Shown here piece by piece: positions 9,525 to 18,542 of a stretch of DNA of 64,000 nucleotides. Location: contig NZ_CP043538.1 of NCBI RefSeq assembly GCF_000364445.2, forward strand, positions 4,545,447 to 4,609,446, given 5' to 3'. Position numbers and translations under genes: made by a program. Numbering within the stretch: position 1 is the stretch's first letter; each line of letters opens with the position of its first letter. Origin of the DNA: Methylobacterium mesophilicum SR1.6/6 (GTDB lineage: Bacteria > Pseudomonadota > Alphaproteobacteria > Rhizobiales > Beijerinckiaceae). Under the pieces are notes generated by a model. That model searched no databases, was not told the DNA's origin, and worked only from the letters and a program-made list of their open reading frames with translations.

Positions 9525-10658
9525 ATGTATGCCGGCATGCCCCAAGATCCCGCCTTCGAGCCCGTCGCCCTCTCGCTCGTCAGCACGACGGCGGACGAGA
9601 GCGACCTCAGCCCGATCGTCCGCCGCGCCCGCCCGCGGGCGGCGCCTCTCGGCGCGGCCGTGCTGCTGCGCGCCGTGCTGGCTTTCCTGACATTCGCGGC
9701 GATCGGCGCCCTGGCCATCCCCGCCATGGCGCGGGCGGACGGCCTGCGGCTGCGCGGCGATATCACTGCCCGGGGCGACGTACTGACGCTCGCCGACCTC
9801 GTCGAGGGCGCGCCGGCAGCGATCGCCACGCGCCCGCTGTTCCGCGCCCCGGCCCTGGGGGCCACCGGCACGATCCAGACCCGCCGCATCGTCGACGCGG
9901 CCTCGGCGCTGGGCCTCGCCGGCCTCGAAACCGGCGGCCGGCTGCAGATCGCCGTTCAGCGCGCCGCACGGCGCCTGGGACCGCCGGAGCTCGAGGCCGC
10001 GCTCAAGCAGGGCCTGCAGGCGGGCTTCGGCCTCGACCCGCGCGGCGTGGCCGTCCGGTTCGACGGCGACAGCCCGGTCCTCCTCGCCCCGGCGGATCTC
10101 GAAGGCCAGCCGGCCGCCCTCGACCTGACCTACGATCCGCGGTCCCGCCGGGTGGCGGGGCTCGTCAGCCTGGGCGAGCGGCAGGCCTCGCTGCGGGTCT
10201 CCGGCGTGGTCATCGAGCTTCGCGAAGTCGCGGTGCTGACCCGCGGCCTCAACCGCGGGGAAGCCGTCAAGGAGGGCGACGTGATCATGGAACGCCGTCC
10301 GCGCGAGGCGGTGGCGGCCGACGCGCAGGCCAGCGGCACCGCGATCCTGGGCGAAGTCGCCCAGCACCCGCTCCCGGCCGGCACGGCGCTCCGAGTCTCC
10401 GACACCGCTCCGCCCGAACTCGTTGCCCGGGGCGAGAGCGTGACCATCGTGTACGAGACCGCGAGCGTCAGCCTGTCGATGCGCGGCTTGGCCAATGAGG
10501 GCGGCCGGATGGGCGCCGTCGTCAACGTCGTCAACGTCGCCTCCAAGAAGGTGCTCCAGGCCACCGTGGTCGGGCCCGGCCGGGTCTCGGTGAGCCCGAA
10601 CCCCGCGGCCCAGCAGGCCGCCGCCGCGCCGGTCCAGGCGACCGCCTCCCTGCGCTGA
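9525..10658 (+). CDS. flgA: P-ring assembly chaperone FlgA
   Basis: 377 residues. The C-terminal half carries the SAF/FlgA domain (LTRGLNRGEAVKEGDVIMERRP..., ARGESVTIVYETASVSLSMRGLANEGGRMGAVVNVVN) ending in the usual beta-rich region. It chaperones FlgI in the periplasm during P-ring formation. The N-terminus is longer than usual: about 50 residues precede the hydrophobic segment (about 45-68, ending MARA) that looks like the real export signal. A later start such as the Met at 9537 is possible, but all candidates leave a long n-region. flgI is not in the window. Confidence 0.9.
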   Translation: MYAGMPQDPAFEPVALSLVSTTADESDLSPIVRRARPRAAPLGAAVLLRAVLAFLTFAAIGALAIPAMARADGLRLRGDITARGDVLTLADLVEGAPAAIATRPLFRAPALGATGTIQTRRIVDAASALGLAGLETGGRLQIAVQRAARRLGPPELEAALKQGLQAGFGLDPRGVAVRFDGDSPVLLAPADLEGQPAALDLTYDPRSRRVAGLVSLGERQASLRVSGVVIELREVAVLTRGLNRGEAVKEGDVIMERRPREAVAADAQASGTAILGEVAQHPLPAGTALRVSDTAPPELVARGESVTIVYETASVSLSMRGLANEGGRMGAVVNVVNVASKKVLQATVVGPGRVSVSPNPAAQQAAAAPVQATASLR

Positions 10659-10694
10659 GCATCCGTTCCGTACGCGTCGAAGAGTGATTGCCCG

Positions 10695-11444
10695 ATGGCC
10701 AGCCGCCTCGTCCTGAACCCGCTCGCCGCCGCGCTGATCGCGGGCGCGCTCGGTGCGTGCAACACCGCTGACCGGCTCTCGCAGGTCGGCGCGACCCCGG
10801 CCCTGTCGGCGATCGAGGATCCCACCAGCCAGCCGGGCTACAAGCCGGTGCGGATGCCGATGCCCGACGTGCAGCCGGTCTCGTACGCGCCGAACTCGCT
10901 CTGGCGCACCGGCTCGCGGGCCTTCTTCAAGGACCAGCGGGCCGCACGGCTCGGCGACATCCTGACCGTCAAGGTCAACGTCACCGATCAGGCGAACATC
11001 AGCAACGAGACCAAACGCTCGCGGGCCAACACCGAGAGCTTCGGCCTGCCGAACGCCCTCGGCCTTGAGAACAACGCCGTCGGCAAGTCCCTCGGTGTCG
11101 GCGGCACGGCGCTGCTGTCGGCCACCTCCGCGACCGCCAACGACGGCGCGGGATCGGTCCAGCGCGCGGAATCCGTGACGACCAACGTCGCCGCGGTGGT
11201 GACCCAGGTCCTGCCCAACGGCAACCTCGTGGTTGAGGGCAAGCAGGAGATCCGCGTCAATTTCGAGGTGCGCGAGATGATCGTGGCCGGCGTGGTCCGG
11301 CCGGAGGACATCGAGTCGGACAACACGATCGACTCGACGAAGATCGCCCAGGCCCGCATCGCCTATGGCGGCCGCGGCCAGATCACCGACGTGCAGCAGC
11401 CGCGCTACGGCCAGCAGATCGTGGATATCCTGCTGCCGTTCTGA
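10695..11444 (+). CDS. flgH: Flagellar L-ring lipoprotein FlgH
   Basis: 249-residue outer-membrane ring protein. The signal peptide ends in a lipobox (AGALGAC; Cys at about residue 22). The FlgH core (SLWRTGSRAFFKDQRAARLGDILTVKVNVTDQANISN...) and the C-terminus (YGGRGQITDVQQPRYGQQIVDILLPF) are typical. It closes the flgF-G-A-H operon and converges on the oxidoreductase gene with a 6-base gap. Confidence 0.96.
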   Translation: MASRLVLNPLAAALIAGALGACNTADRLSQVGATPALSAIEDPTSQPGYKPVRMPMPDVQPVSYAPNSLWRTGSRAFFKDQRAARLGDILTVKVNVTDQANISNETKRSRANTESFGLPNALGLENNAVGKSLGVGGTALLSATSATANDGAGSVQRAESVTTNVAAVVTQVLPNGNLVVEGKQEIRVNFEVREMIVAGVVRPEDIESDNTIDSTKIAQARIAYGGRGQITDVQQPRYGQQIVDILLPF

Positions 11445-11450
11445 GGCGCC

Positions 11451-12745
11451 TCAGCTCGGCTCCTCCGGCTCCGGCCCCCGCGTGACGTCGAGGCCGGTGC
11501 CCGCACCCTCGGGCGGCCCGACCTTCACCGGCGCGCCGGTGCGGGCGGCCTCGTAGATCGCCTCCATGAGCACCTGATCCTGCAGGCCCTCCTCGCCGGG
11601 CGTGCGCGGCCGCAGGTTTTCTTGGATGCAGCGGGAGAAGTGGTCCATCTCCAGGGCGAACTGGTTCTTGGCGCTCAGGACCTTCTCGTCCCGCGCGGCG
11701 CTCTTGCCGTCCCTGTGGCCGATATACAGGCGTTGCCCCTCGTACGCGAAGGCGTTCTGAAGATCGACGGAGGCATTGCTGGTGTGGAGCGTCAGCGAGC
11801 GCGCCTCGTAGACGCCGTAGCTCGTCAGGCACTGCGCGATCACGCCGGACGGAAACCGCATCGTGAAGCTCACCGTCTCCTCGACCTCGCGGTATTTCGG
11901 ATCGTCCGGCGAGTGGATCTGCGCCTGGATCAGGTCCGGCTCCTCCCCCAGCACGGCCCGGCTCGTGTTGAGGCAGTAGAGCCCGATATCCGGAAGCGAG
12001 CCGCCGCCCGCCAGGGGCCTCCGGAGCCGCCACTGCTCCGGCAGCCCGGTTGTCTGGCCGTTGAAGGCCTGGATCATCCGCGGCCGGCCGAACTCGCCGG
12101 TGCGGGCGATCTTGATCACGGCGCGGTTGTGCGGCTCGTACTGGCAGCGATAGGCGATCATCAGCTTGACGTTCGCCTTCGCGCAGGTCGCGATCATGTC
12201 GCGACACTCCTGCGACGAGACCGCCATCGGCTTCTCGCAGAGCACCTGCTTGCCCGCGCCAGCCGCCGCCACGACGTTATCCCGGTGCACGCCGTTCGGC
12301 GTGACCACGTAGACGGCCTGGACGTCCGGATCGGCCTTCAGGCGGTCCCACTCGTCGTAGCCGTAGACCGCGCTCTCAGGCAGCCCGTACTGACGCGCCA
12401 CCAGCTTGGCCTTGTCGGGGGAGCCCGACATCACCGCGGCGAGCCGTGACCGCTTGGTCGCACCGAAGGCCGGCAGGATCTCGTCGAGGCTCAGGCGCCC
12501 GAGACCGACGACGCAGTAGCCGACGCGCTGGCTCGGCGGCTGCGGCGCGGGCGTCGGCGCCGGGGGCGGTCGCCCTGGCCGCGCCAGTTCGGGAACATGA
12601 CCCGGCCGCCCTGGACCGCGCCGGTATCGGCCGGGACTGACGGCGCCGGCGGCGCCGCCTGTGCGCCCCCTCCCACAGCGGCGCCCGCGAGGGCACCGCC
12701 AGCCGCGAGGAGGTTGCGTCGAGAGAGCCGCGTGTCGTCCGCCAT
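11451..12745 (-). pseudogene. Gfo/Idh/MocA-family oxidoreductase, Tat-exported, with one frameshift
   Basis: The body (from VGYCVVGLGRLSLDEILPAFG to the C-terminus) is a clear NAD(P)-dependent Gfo/Idh/MocA sugar-type oxidoreductase, with the EKPMAVSSQECRDMI motif and a glucose-fructose-oxidoreductase-like domain. Its natural start, MADDTRLSRRNLLAAGGALAG with a twin-arginine signal (SRRNLL), lies in a different frame starting at 12745. The frames join at a run of five G on the plus strand (12562-12566): one extra base there would restore GQGDRPPPAPTP. No good start exists in the body's own frame. The gene is either recently inactivated or carries a homopolymer sequencing error. The family member made by an intact copy would act in the periplasm. 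Confidence 0.8.
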
Positions 12746-12949
12746 GGGCCTCGCCGTGTTGCCGGATCGGGGGAAGCGGCGCCGAGACGCCGCAGCTGCG
12801 GGCCGGAAAGTGCTTGGGGAGTCTCCCGAGAATCACCGACGACCGCGCCACGGTGAACGCCGCTGGCCGCGCTACCGTTTCCAGCCCTCGGCGCGGCGCG
12901 CGGACGCGCCGCTGTCCTCGCCGAGCGCGGCGACACCGCCGCGGTGCCA

Positions 12950-13708
12950 TCAGGCGGGTGGCGGCGGGTCCGGCGCCTCAACCTCGCCGCGGCGCTGGAG
13001 TTGCAGGGCGACGAACCAGCATAGGGAAGCCCAGGCCGCGCCGATGCACCAGCCGGCCAGCACGTCGCTCGGCCAGTGCACGCCGAGATAGATCCGGCTG
13101 ATGCCCACGAGCAGCGTCACCGTCACGCCGAGGACGAGGACCAGCGCCTTCGCGCGCAGATTGCGCTCCACTCGGGCGATCAGGGTCGCCAGCGTCAGAT
13201 AGGCGATGGCCGCCATGGTGGCGTGGCCGCTGGGGAAGCTCGCCGTGAACACCTCCATGCCGTGCGGGACGAGGTCCGGACGCGGTCGCTGATAGAAGAC
13301 CTTCAGGACTGTCGAGACCAGCTCGCCGCTGCCCACCGCGGCCAGCACGTAGAAGCCGATCCGCCGCCGCCCGGAGACCGCCAGGTAGGCGGCCACCGCA
13401 CAGGTCATGAACAGCACCGTGAACACGCTGCCGAGCCCGGTGATGTCGCGCATCGTCTCCTCGAGCCAGGGCGGCCCGATCGGATCGGCGAGATCGGCCG
13501 GGTTGCGGAGGGCCAGCAGGATCTTGCGGTCGAGTGCGGCCGTGGATCCTTCGCCGACCTCGTGGGCGAGGTAGAAGAAGCCGTAGCCGAGGATGCTAAG
13601 ACCGAGCAGGGCCACGAGGGGGCCGACCTCGTTGAGGCGGAGCCGAAGCCAGACCGCCATCGCGGGCTCGGTCAACCGGTTGTGCCGCAAGCTGCTAGGC
13701 GCCCTCAT
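12950..13708 (-). CDS. PAP2-family membrane phosphatase
   Basis: About 252 residues with several membrane helices and the three PAP2 active-site motifs: KVFYQRPRP, the PSGH motif in ASFPSGHAT, and SRIYLGVHWPSD (catalytic His). Such proteins dephosphorylate lipid phosphates such as phosphatidate or undecaprenyl diphosphate at the inner membrane. A start at 13660 (MAVWLRLRL) is also possible. It lies 31 bases downstream of the RNA ligase/phosphoesterase gene on the same strand. The substrate is unknown. Confidence 0.88.
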   Translation of the reverse strand: MRAPSSLRHNRLTEPAMAVWLRLRLNEVGPLVALLGLSILGYGFFYLAHEVGEGSTAALDRKILLALRNPADLADPIGPPWLEETMRDITGLGSVFTVLFMTCAVAAYLAVSGRRRIGFYVLAAVGSGELVSTVLKVFYQRPRPDLVPHGMEVFTASFPSGHATMAAIAYLTLATLIARVERNLRAKALVLVLGVTVTLLVGISRIYLGVHWPSDVLAGWCIGAAWASLCWFVALQLQRRGEVEAPDPPPPA

Positions 13709-13739
13709 GACGCCAGTTCCGATCGGGACGCTACTCGCA

Positions 13740-14270
13740 TCAGGCATTCTCCCCGAACGGCAGGCGCGCCAAGGGTTCCCAAGGCCCCCCGAGGTAACGC
13801 CACAGCAAGGTCGCCGGTGCCGTGAAACGGAAGGGCACGAAACCCGCCGACAGGTCGGCGTGGAGAGCACGGGCCGTCTCCGGCGCGACCTTGTTCTGCA
13901 CCGTCACGTGCGGGCGCCAGCCCTGGCGGTCCTGCGCCGTGAGGTGGGGTTCGAAGCCCTTGGCGAGCCGGGCCCGGAAGCCGGCGAGCCCCTCGGATTC
14001 GAGCACGTAGGCGACGCCGCGCCCGGTGAAGCGCAGACCCGTCACGGCGACCTCAGGGGGTGGGACGGTGCGGGCGAGCGCGGTGATCGCCTCGATCACG
14101 CCCCGCTCCCGGTCGCCCGGCAGGTGGTGGAACAGCGTCGCGTGGGCCGGGATGCGGTTCAGGGCTTCGGGGAAGTGGCGGCGGCGCTCGCCGTCGAACC
14201 GCGCGAAGGTCGGCGCATCGAAGGCGAGCGTCAGGATCAGGGGGGCGGCGTCCATCATGGCCGGCGACAT
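13740..14270 (-). CDS. 2'-5' RNA ligase / HxT phosphoesterase family protein
   Basis: 176 residues with the two diagnostic HxT motifs of the 2H phosphoesterase superfamily, HATLFHHL and HVTVQNKV, about 85 residues apart. Family members hydrolyse or ligate 2',5' or cyclic phosphodiester bonds in small RNAs or nucleotides; the true substrate in bacteria is mostly unknown. The start at MSPAMMDAAP could instead be the later MM. The gene begins 15 bases after the radical SAM gene, suggesting co-transcription. Confidence 0.85.
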   Translation of the reverse strand: MSPAMMDAAPLILTLAFDAPTFARFDGERRRHFPEALNRIPAHATLFHHLPGDRERGVIEAITALARTVPPPEVAVTGLRFTGRGVAYVLESEGLAGFRARLAKGFEPHLTAQDRQGWRPHVTVQNKVAPETARALHADLSAGFVPFRFTAPATLLWRYLGGPWEPLARLPFGENA

Positions 14271-14285
14271 GGCGCCCGGACCCGC

Positions 14286-15401
14286 TCAGGTCCAGTACAG
14301 CACCCGTGCCGCCGGCAGGTCGCGGGCAAGGCAGGCCGTCAGATGCGCGCGCATCGCCTGCATCAGCGGCTTCGGGAAGACGTGCTTCACCGAGCCGAAC
14401 TTGGTGCGCTTCTCGACGCGCTCCGCCTCGTCGAAGGGCAGGTCCGAGCCCGGATACCAGCCGCGCAGCACCGCCTTGGAGACGGGGGTGAACCGATGGG
14501 TGATCAGTTCGGCGGTCAGGTCGAGGCCGGGCACGTCCGCCACCGCCGCCGCAGCCTCGCGGACCAGATCGGCATAGGCCTTCTCCCAGCCAGCCACGGG
14601 CAGGATCGGCGCGATGGTCAGGCCGACGGGGTAGCCGGCCCGCGCCGCCTGTCCCATCGCGGAGAGCCGCGCGTCGAGTGAATCGGTGCCGCCCTCGTAA
14701 CGGGCCGCAGTCCGGGCGTTGACCGAGAAGCGGATGCGGGTGCGCCGGTTGTGTGGCAGGTCGAGGAGCGGGCCTATCGCGGCGAACTTGGTGGTGAAGC
14801 GCAGTTGCACCGGCGCGTCCCAGGCCCCGAAGTGGCGGATCGCCGCCGAGAGCGAGCCGGTGAGGTGCTCGATCCCGAGGGGATCGGTGTAGCAGGACGC
14901 CTCGAAGGTGGTCCCCTCGTGGGCCCGCTCCGCGGAGTTCGACGTGACGGCGCCTTGGCCCGCATAAGCGGCGAGGTTACCCAGGATGGCCTGGAGATTG
15001 GCGTAGGCGCGGGTCACGGGCGGCCCCTGGAGCGAGCCCGCGAGGTAGCAGTACTGGCAATGGGCCGGACAGCCCTCGGCGAGGTCGAAGCGCCAATCGG
15101 CCGAGGGCGGGATCGGCTGGAGCCGCAGCTTTGTTGGCGGCGCCGCCGTGATGGCGAGGGTCGCCTTGGCGGCCACGTAGGCGCGGCGCGGATCCGGCTC
15201 GCGCGGGCTCGGGATCCGGTTGGACGCGAGCCGCTCCACCGGCAGGCCCTGCGCCTCGGCCCGAGCCACCATGGCGCGTCCGTGCGCATGCTCCAGGGCG
15301 GCGGGCGTGACCAGGATCCGGCGCGGCTGCCACAGACGGGTGGGGCGGAGACGGCGCGCCGTCTCCGGGACTTCGAGCGCCAGGGCGGACGAGGAAGGCA
15401 T
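14286..15401 (-). CDS. SPL-family (spore photoproduct lyase-like) radical SAM protein
   Basis: 371 residues. The radical SAM cluster motif is CPAHCQYC (Cys111, Cys115, Cys118), and the surrounding sequence (PSADWRFDLAEGCPAHCQYCYLAGSL, RFSVNARTAARYEGGTDSLDARLSAM) matches the spore photoproduct lyase-like branch found in non-sporulating bacteria. Spore photoproduct lyase repairs a thymine dimer; in a non-sporulating bacterium the substrate is unknown, though a role in nucleic-acid repair or modification is plausible. The start MPSSSALALEV lies 72 bases from the divergent SGNH gene. Confidence 0.87.
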   Translation of the reverse strand: MPSSSALALEVPETARRLRPTRLWQPRRILVTPAALEHAHGRAMVARAEAQGLPVERLASNRIPSPREPDPRRAYVAAKATLAITAAPPTKLRLQPIPPSADWRFDLAEGCPAHCQYCYLAGSLQGPPVTRAYANLQAILGNLAAYAGQGAVTSNSAERAHEGTTFEASCYTDPLGIEHLTGSLSAAIRHFGAWDAPVQLRFTTKFAAIGPLLDLPHNRRTRIRFSVNARTAARYEGGTDSLDARLSAMGQAARAGYPVGLTIAPILPVAGWEKAYADLVREAAAAVADVPGLDLTAELITHRFTPVSKAVLRGWYPGSDLPFDEAERVEKRTKFGSVKHVFPKPLMQAMRAHLTACLARDLPAARVLYWT

Positions 15402-15473
15402 GTCTGTCGAACGCGCCTGCGCCGCACCGGGTCCGGTCTAGGCGCCCGATCCCGGTGCGGCTAAAGCACCGTC

Positions 15474-16436
15474 ATGTCTTCAGGCAGGGAGAGCGTGCAT
15501 GTCGGCCGCGACGGCTGGTTGTTTCTCACCGGAGGGACCAACCGCGTCATGGACCGCTACCGGGGCGGGCTGCGCCACTGGCTGCTGCTCCGCGCCTGGA
15601 CGCGGCTGATCAAGGCCCGCACGATCCGAGCGGAGAGCCTGGGTATCCGATGCCTGCACGTCATCGTCCCGGAGAAGCTCTCGGTCTACGACGACAAGAC
15701 CGACGGCCTTCGCTACGCCCCGGCGAAAGCCTCGACCCGACGTCTCGCCCGAGGTCTCGCCCGGAATCCGGCCTACCTCGATCTCCTGGCGCCGCTTCGG
15801 GCGGCCCGGAATGGGCCGGTGCCGCTGTACCTGCGCACCGACACGCACTGGACGGTGCGCGGGTGCCTGCTGGCCTATCGCGAGATCATGCGGGCCCTCG
15901 GCGCGATCCCGCCGGCCGACATTGGTGCGCGGCCCCAGATCGTCTCCGACGAGGTCATGGACATCGGCGAGAAGCTCCGCGACCGCCCGCGCGAGCGGAT
16001 CGAGCGTTTCATGCTGCAGCGCGACGCCGAGCGGATCGAGGTCGGCGCTCTGCTGGCCGCCTACGAGGCCGAGGGGCGCGACCGGGAGGTCCACGTCGGG
16101 GCGCATGTCGTCTACCGGAACCGGTCGGCGGGCGCCGACCCGCGGCGCCTCGTCCTGTTCGGCGATTCCTGCGCGCATTTCGACCCGTTCCTGCTGACGG
16201 GGATGCTCGCCGAGAGCTTCAGCGAGGTCCACTTCGTCTGGTCGTCGAGCCTGGATTGGGACTACATCGCGCGGGTTCGGCCCGACATCCTGCTGTTCGA
16301 GCTGGCCGAGCGCTTCCTGGCCCGGGTGCCGCGGGACGACTTCGACGTGGCGGTCGCCGGCCAGCGCGGGACGGGCGGGCGCCTCGCGCGGATCCAGACC
16401 GGCAGGCTTGGGGATTCGCCCGCCGCGGCTCAGTAG
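15474..16436 (+). CDS. AlgX/AlgJ-like SGNH-hydrolase-fold protein
   Basis: 320 residues. It begins with the AlgX/AlgJ-type entry GRDGWLFLTGGTNRVMDRYRGG, has the DTHWT motif (residues 123-127) and a GDS block (GDSCAH, residues 230-235), and ends with FVWSSSLDWDYIARVRPDILLFELAERFL. These motifs form the Ser-His-Asp site of alginate-type O-acetyltransferases that decorate exopolysaccharides. No signal peptide or membrane anchor is visible, which is odd for that role. No polysaccharide genes or MBOAT partner are nearby, so it looks like an orphan. Confidence 0.75.
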   Translation: MSSGRESVHVGRDGWLFLTGGTNRVMDRYRGGLRHWLLLRAWTRLIKARTIRAESLGIRCLHVIVPEKLSVYDDKTDGLRYAPAKASTRRLARGLARNPAYLDLLAPLRAARNGPVPLYLRTDTHWTVRGCLLAYREIMRALGAIPPADIGARPQIVSDEVMDIGEKLRDRPRERIERFMLQRDAERIEVGALLAAYEAEGRDREVHVGAHVVYRNRSAGADPRRLVLFGDSCAHFDPFLLTGMLAESFSEVHFVWSSSLDWDYIARVRPDILLFELAERFLARVPRDDFDVAVAGQRGTGGRLARIQTGRLGDSPAAAQ

Positions 16437-16654
16437 AGCGCCGGCTCCACGCGGGCGAAATCGCCGAGGCTCGCGGCCTGATACTTGGCGAAGGACTCCG
16501 GCGCGTAGGCGATCCCGATCATCAGCACGAGCAGGGTCACGAGGCAGGCAAGCGTCGCCGTGACCACGTCCGCGTGGCGTCGCAGGGCGTGGATCATCAC
16601 GCACCCGAACGTGAACAGGGCCGCCTCGGCGACGGGCACCAGCGCGAACGACAT
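16430..16654 (-). CDS. Small membrane protein of unknown function
   Basis: 74 residues starting at MSFALVPVAEAALF. Two hydrophobic stretches (about 5-22 and 31-50) predict two membrane helices, followed by a short tail ending FARVEPALY. Its stop overlaps the 3' end of the convergent SGNH gene by 7 bases. No family was recognised. The start was chosen because homologous-looking hydrophobic sequence begins there and upstream in-frame sequence is basic and low in complexity. Confidence 0.5.
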   Translation of the reverse strand: MSFALVPVAEAALFTFGCVMIHALRRHADVVTATLACLVTLLVLMIGIAYAPESFAKYQAASLGDFARVEPALY

Positions 16655-16905
16655 CACTTCACCTCCATCGGCTCTTGCCAGGCACCGGACGCGATGACGA
16701 CGCTCATCCACGAGCCTGTGCGACCACCATGGACAATCTTGCTGCACCGCAACAGAAGGGGTCACGCAGCCCTGCCTTGCGCGGAACTCGCACGGCGCCG
16801 GGAACCGCGTGGCGGATCGCGCCAGGATCGCGCGCGGTAGCCCTTTTCCGGCCGGTCGCGACGCCCATCTCGTCTCGACCATCCTCCTGCATCGGGACAT
16901 GACCC

Positions 16906-17880
16906 ATGGGCCTCCTGGTAGACGGCGTCTGGCGCGACCAGTGGTACGACACGGCCTCGACGGGCGGTCGCTTCGAGCGCAAGGCGTCGTCGTTCCGCAA
17001 CTGGGTGACGGCCGACGGATCTCCTGGCCCGAGCGGGGAGGGCGGGTTCCGCGCGGAGGCCGGCCGCTATCACCTCTACGTGTCGCTGGCGTGCCCCTGG
17101 GCGCATAGGACCCTGATCGGTCGCGCGCTGAAGGGGCTGGAGGATGCGATCTCCGTCTCGGTGGTTGATCCGTTTATGGGTTCGGAGGGCTGGGTCTTCG
17201 GTGACACGCCCGGCGCGGCGCCTGACCCGATCCACAACGCCCGGCGCCTCTACGAGGTCTATCTCGCGGCCGACCCGACATACAGCGGCCGCGTCACTGT
17301 CCCGGTCCTCTGGGACCGGGAGCGCGACACGATCGTGTCCAACGAATCCGCCGAGATCCTGCGGATGCTCGACGGCGCCTTCACCGGCACGGGCCCCGAC
17401 CTGTATCCCGATGACCTGCGGGCCGAGATCGACGCCGTGAATGCGCGGGTCTACGACCGGGTGAACAACGGCGTCTACAAGGCCGGCTTCGCCACCGCGC
17501 AGGACGCCTATGCCAACGCTTTCCAGGCCCTGTTCGACGAGCTCGATGCCCTGGAGCAGCGCCTCGACCGTAGCCGCTACCTTCTCGGCGCGCGGCTGAC
17601 GGAGGCCGACATCCGTCTCTTCACCACGCTGGTCCGGTTCGACGCGGTCTATGTCGGGCACTTCAAGTGCAACAAGCGCCGGATCGCCGACTACCCGAAC
17701 CTGTCGAACTACCTGCGCGACCTATACGCGCTCCCCGGTGTAGCGCCCACCGTAAATCTCCTGCACATCAAGCGGCACTATTACGAGAGTCATCCGACCA
17801 TCAATCCGACGCGCATCGTGCCGCTGGGCCCGGATCTGGATTTCTCGGCCCCAAACGATCGGGCGCGACGGTTCGGCTGA
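16906..17880 (+). CDS. Glutathionyl-hydroquinone reductase (Xi-class GST)
   Basis: 324 residues of the YqjG/PcpF/ECM4 type. It reduces glutathionyl-hydroquinones through a catalytic cysteine, here Cys63 in the diagnostic LACPWAHRTLI motif. The thioredoxin-like half is followed by the conserved NESAEILRMLDGAF and the helical domain (VNNGVYKAGFATAQDAY..., LTEADIRLFTTLVRFDAVYVGHFKCNKRRI), ending in the family tail HYYESHPTINPTRIVPLGP. It protects against quinones in the cytosol. It is a single-gene unit. Confidence 0.94.
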   Translation: MGLLVDGVWRDQWYDTASTGGRFERKASSFRNWVTADGSPGPSGEGGFRAEAGRYHLYVSLACPWAHRTLIGRALKGLEDAISVSVVDPFMGSEGWVFGDTPGAAPDPIHNARRLYEVYLAADPTYSGRVTVPVLWDRERDTIVSNESAEILRMLDGAFTGTGPDLYPDDLRAEIDAVNARVYDRVNNGVYKAGFATAQDAYANAFQALFDELDALEQRLDRSRYLLGARLTEADIRLFTTLVRFDAVYVGHFKCNKRRIADYPNLSNYLRDLYALPGVAPTVNLLHIKRHYYESHPTINPTRIVPLGPDLDFSAPNDRARRFG

Positions 17881-17989
17881 AGCATCCCTGCCGCCACGGG
17901 TCACGGCTGGTCCGCTGGGCCGGCGCAACCCTCGACGGCCGGCGCCGCGCGCCTAATTCGGATCCCAACCGGAGGAACCCCCGATCGCC

Positions 17990-18457
17990 ATGACCAACAG
18001 CCTGCGCCTCGCGCTGCTCTGCGCCCTTTTCAGCCTGCCCTCGGCAGCGCACGCCCAGGCCGCGCTGCGGCTGGAAGGAACCTGCGAGAAGCTCGTGATC
18101 GCCGAGAAGGACTTGAGCGCGACCTGCAGCAACGTCCTCACGAATGCGGTGAGCCGCAACCGCACCAGCTTCGATTTCAGCTCTGCCGACGGTCCGGCGG
18201 TCAGCTTCAGCGGCAACGGCGCCCAGCAGGAGGCGACGGAGGAGACCGACCCGCTGCAGCCGATCAACGCGGTGGTCGTCGGCAAGGACGGTGCGCCAAC
18301 CCTTGCCATAGGCGCCTGCCGCTTCTCCACGCCGGAACCCGGGCGGACGGCGATCTCCTGCGAGGCGAGCGCGGCGGACGGGCGCCTGTTCGCCGGGACC
18401 TTCGTGACGGCGGCCAAGACAGCTGCGGGTGCCCCGGCCGCAGCGCCTGCGCGCTGA
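17990..18457 (+). CDS. Exported hypothetical protein
   Basis: 155 residues with a clear Sec signal peptide (MTNSLRLALLCALFSLPSAAHAQA, cleavage after AHA). The mature part is short, beta-prone, has three or four cysteines that could pair in the periplasm (TCEKL, TCSNV, ACRFS, SCEAS) and ends in an Ala/Pro-rich tail. A GGAGGA stretch precedes the start. No family was recognised. It lies just upstream of the thioredoxin gene, but the 85-base gap does not prove a shared transcript. Confidence 0.7.
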   Translation: MTNSLRLALLCALFSLPSAAHAQAALRLEGTCEKLVIAEKDLSATCSNVLTNAVSRNRTSFDFSSADGPAVSFSGNGAQQEATEETDPLQPINAVVVGKDGAPTLAIGACRFSTPEPGRTAISCEASAADGRLFAGTFVTAAKTAAGAPAAAPAR

Positions 18458-18542
18458 GCAGCCGGCGCCATCCGGACTGGTCAGACGGCGCCCGAAGCCC
18501 CATTTAAGGCGCTCCCTCCAAAAAGGTTCCGAAGCCAGACCG

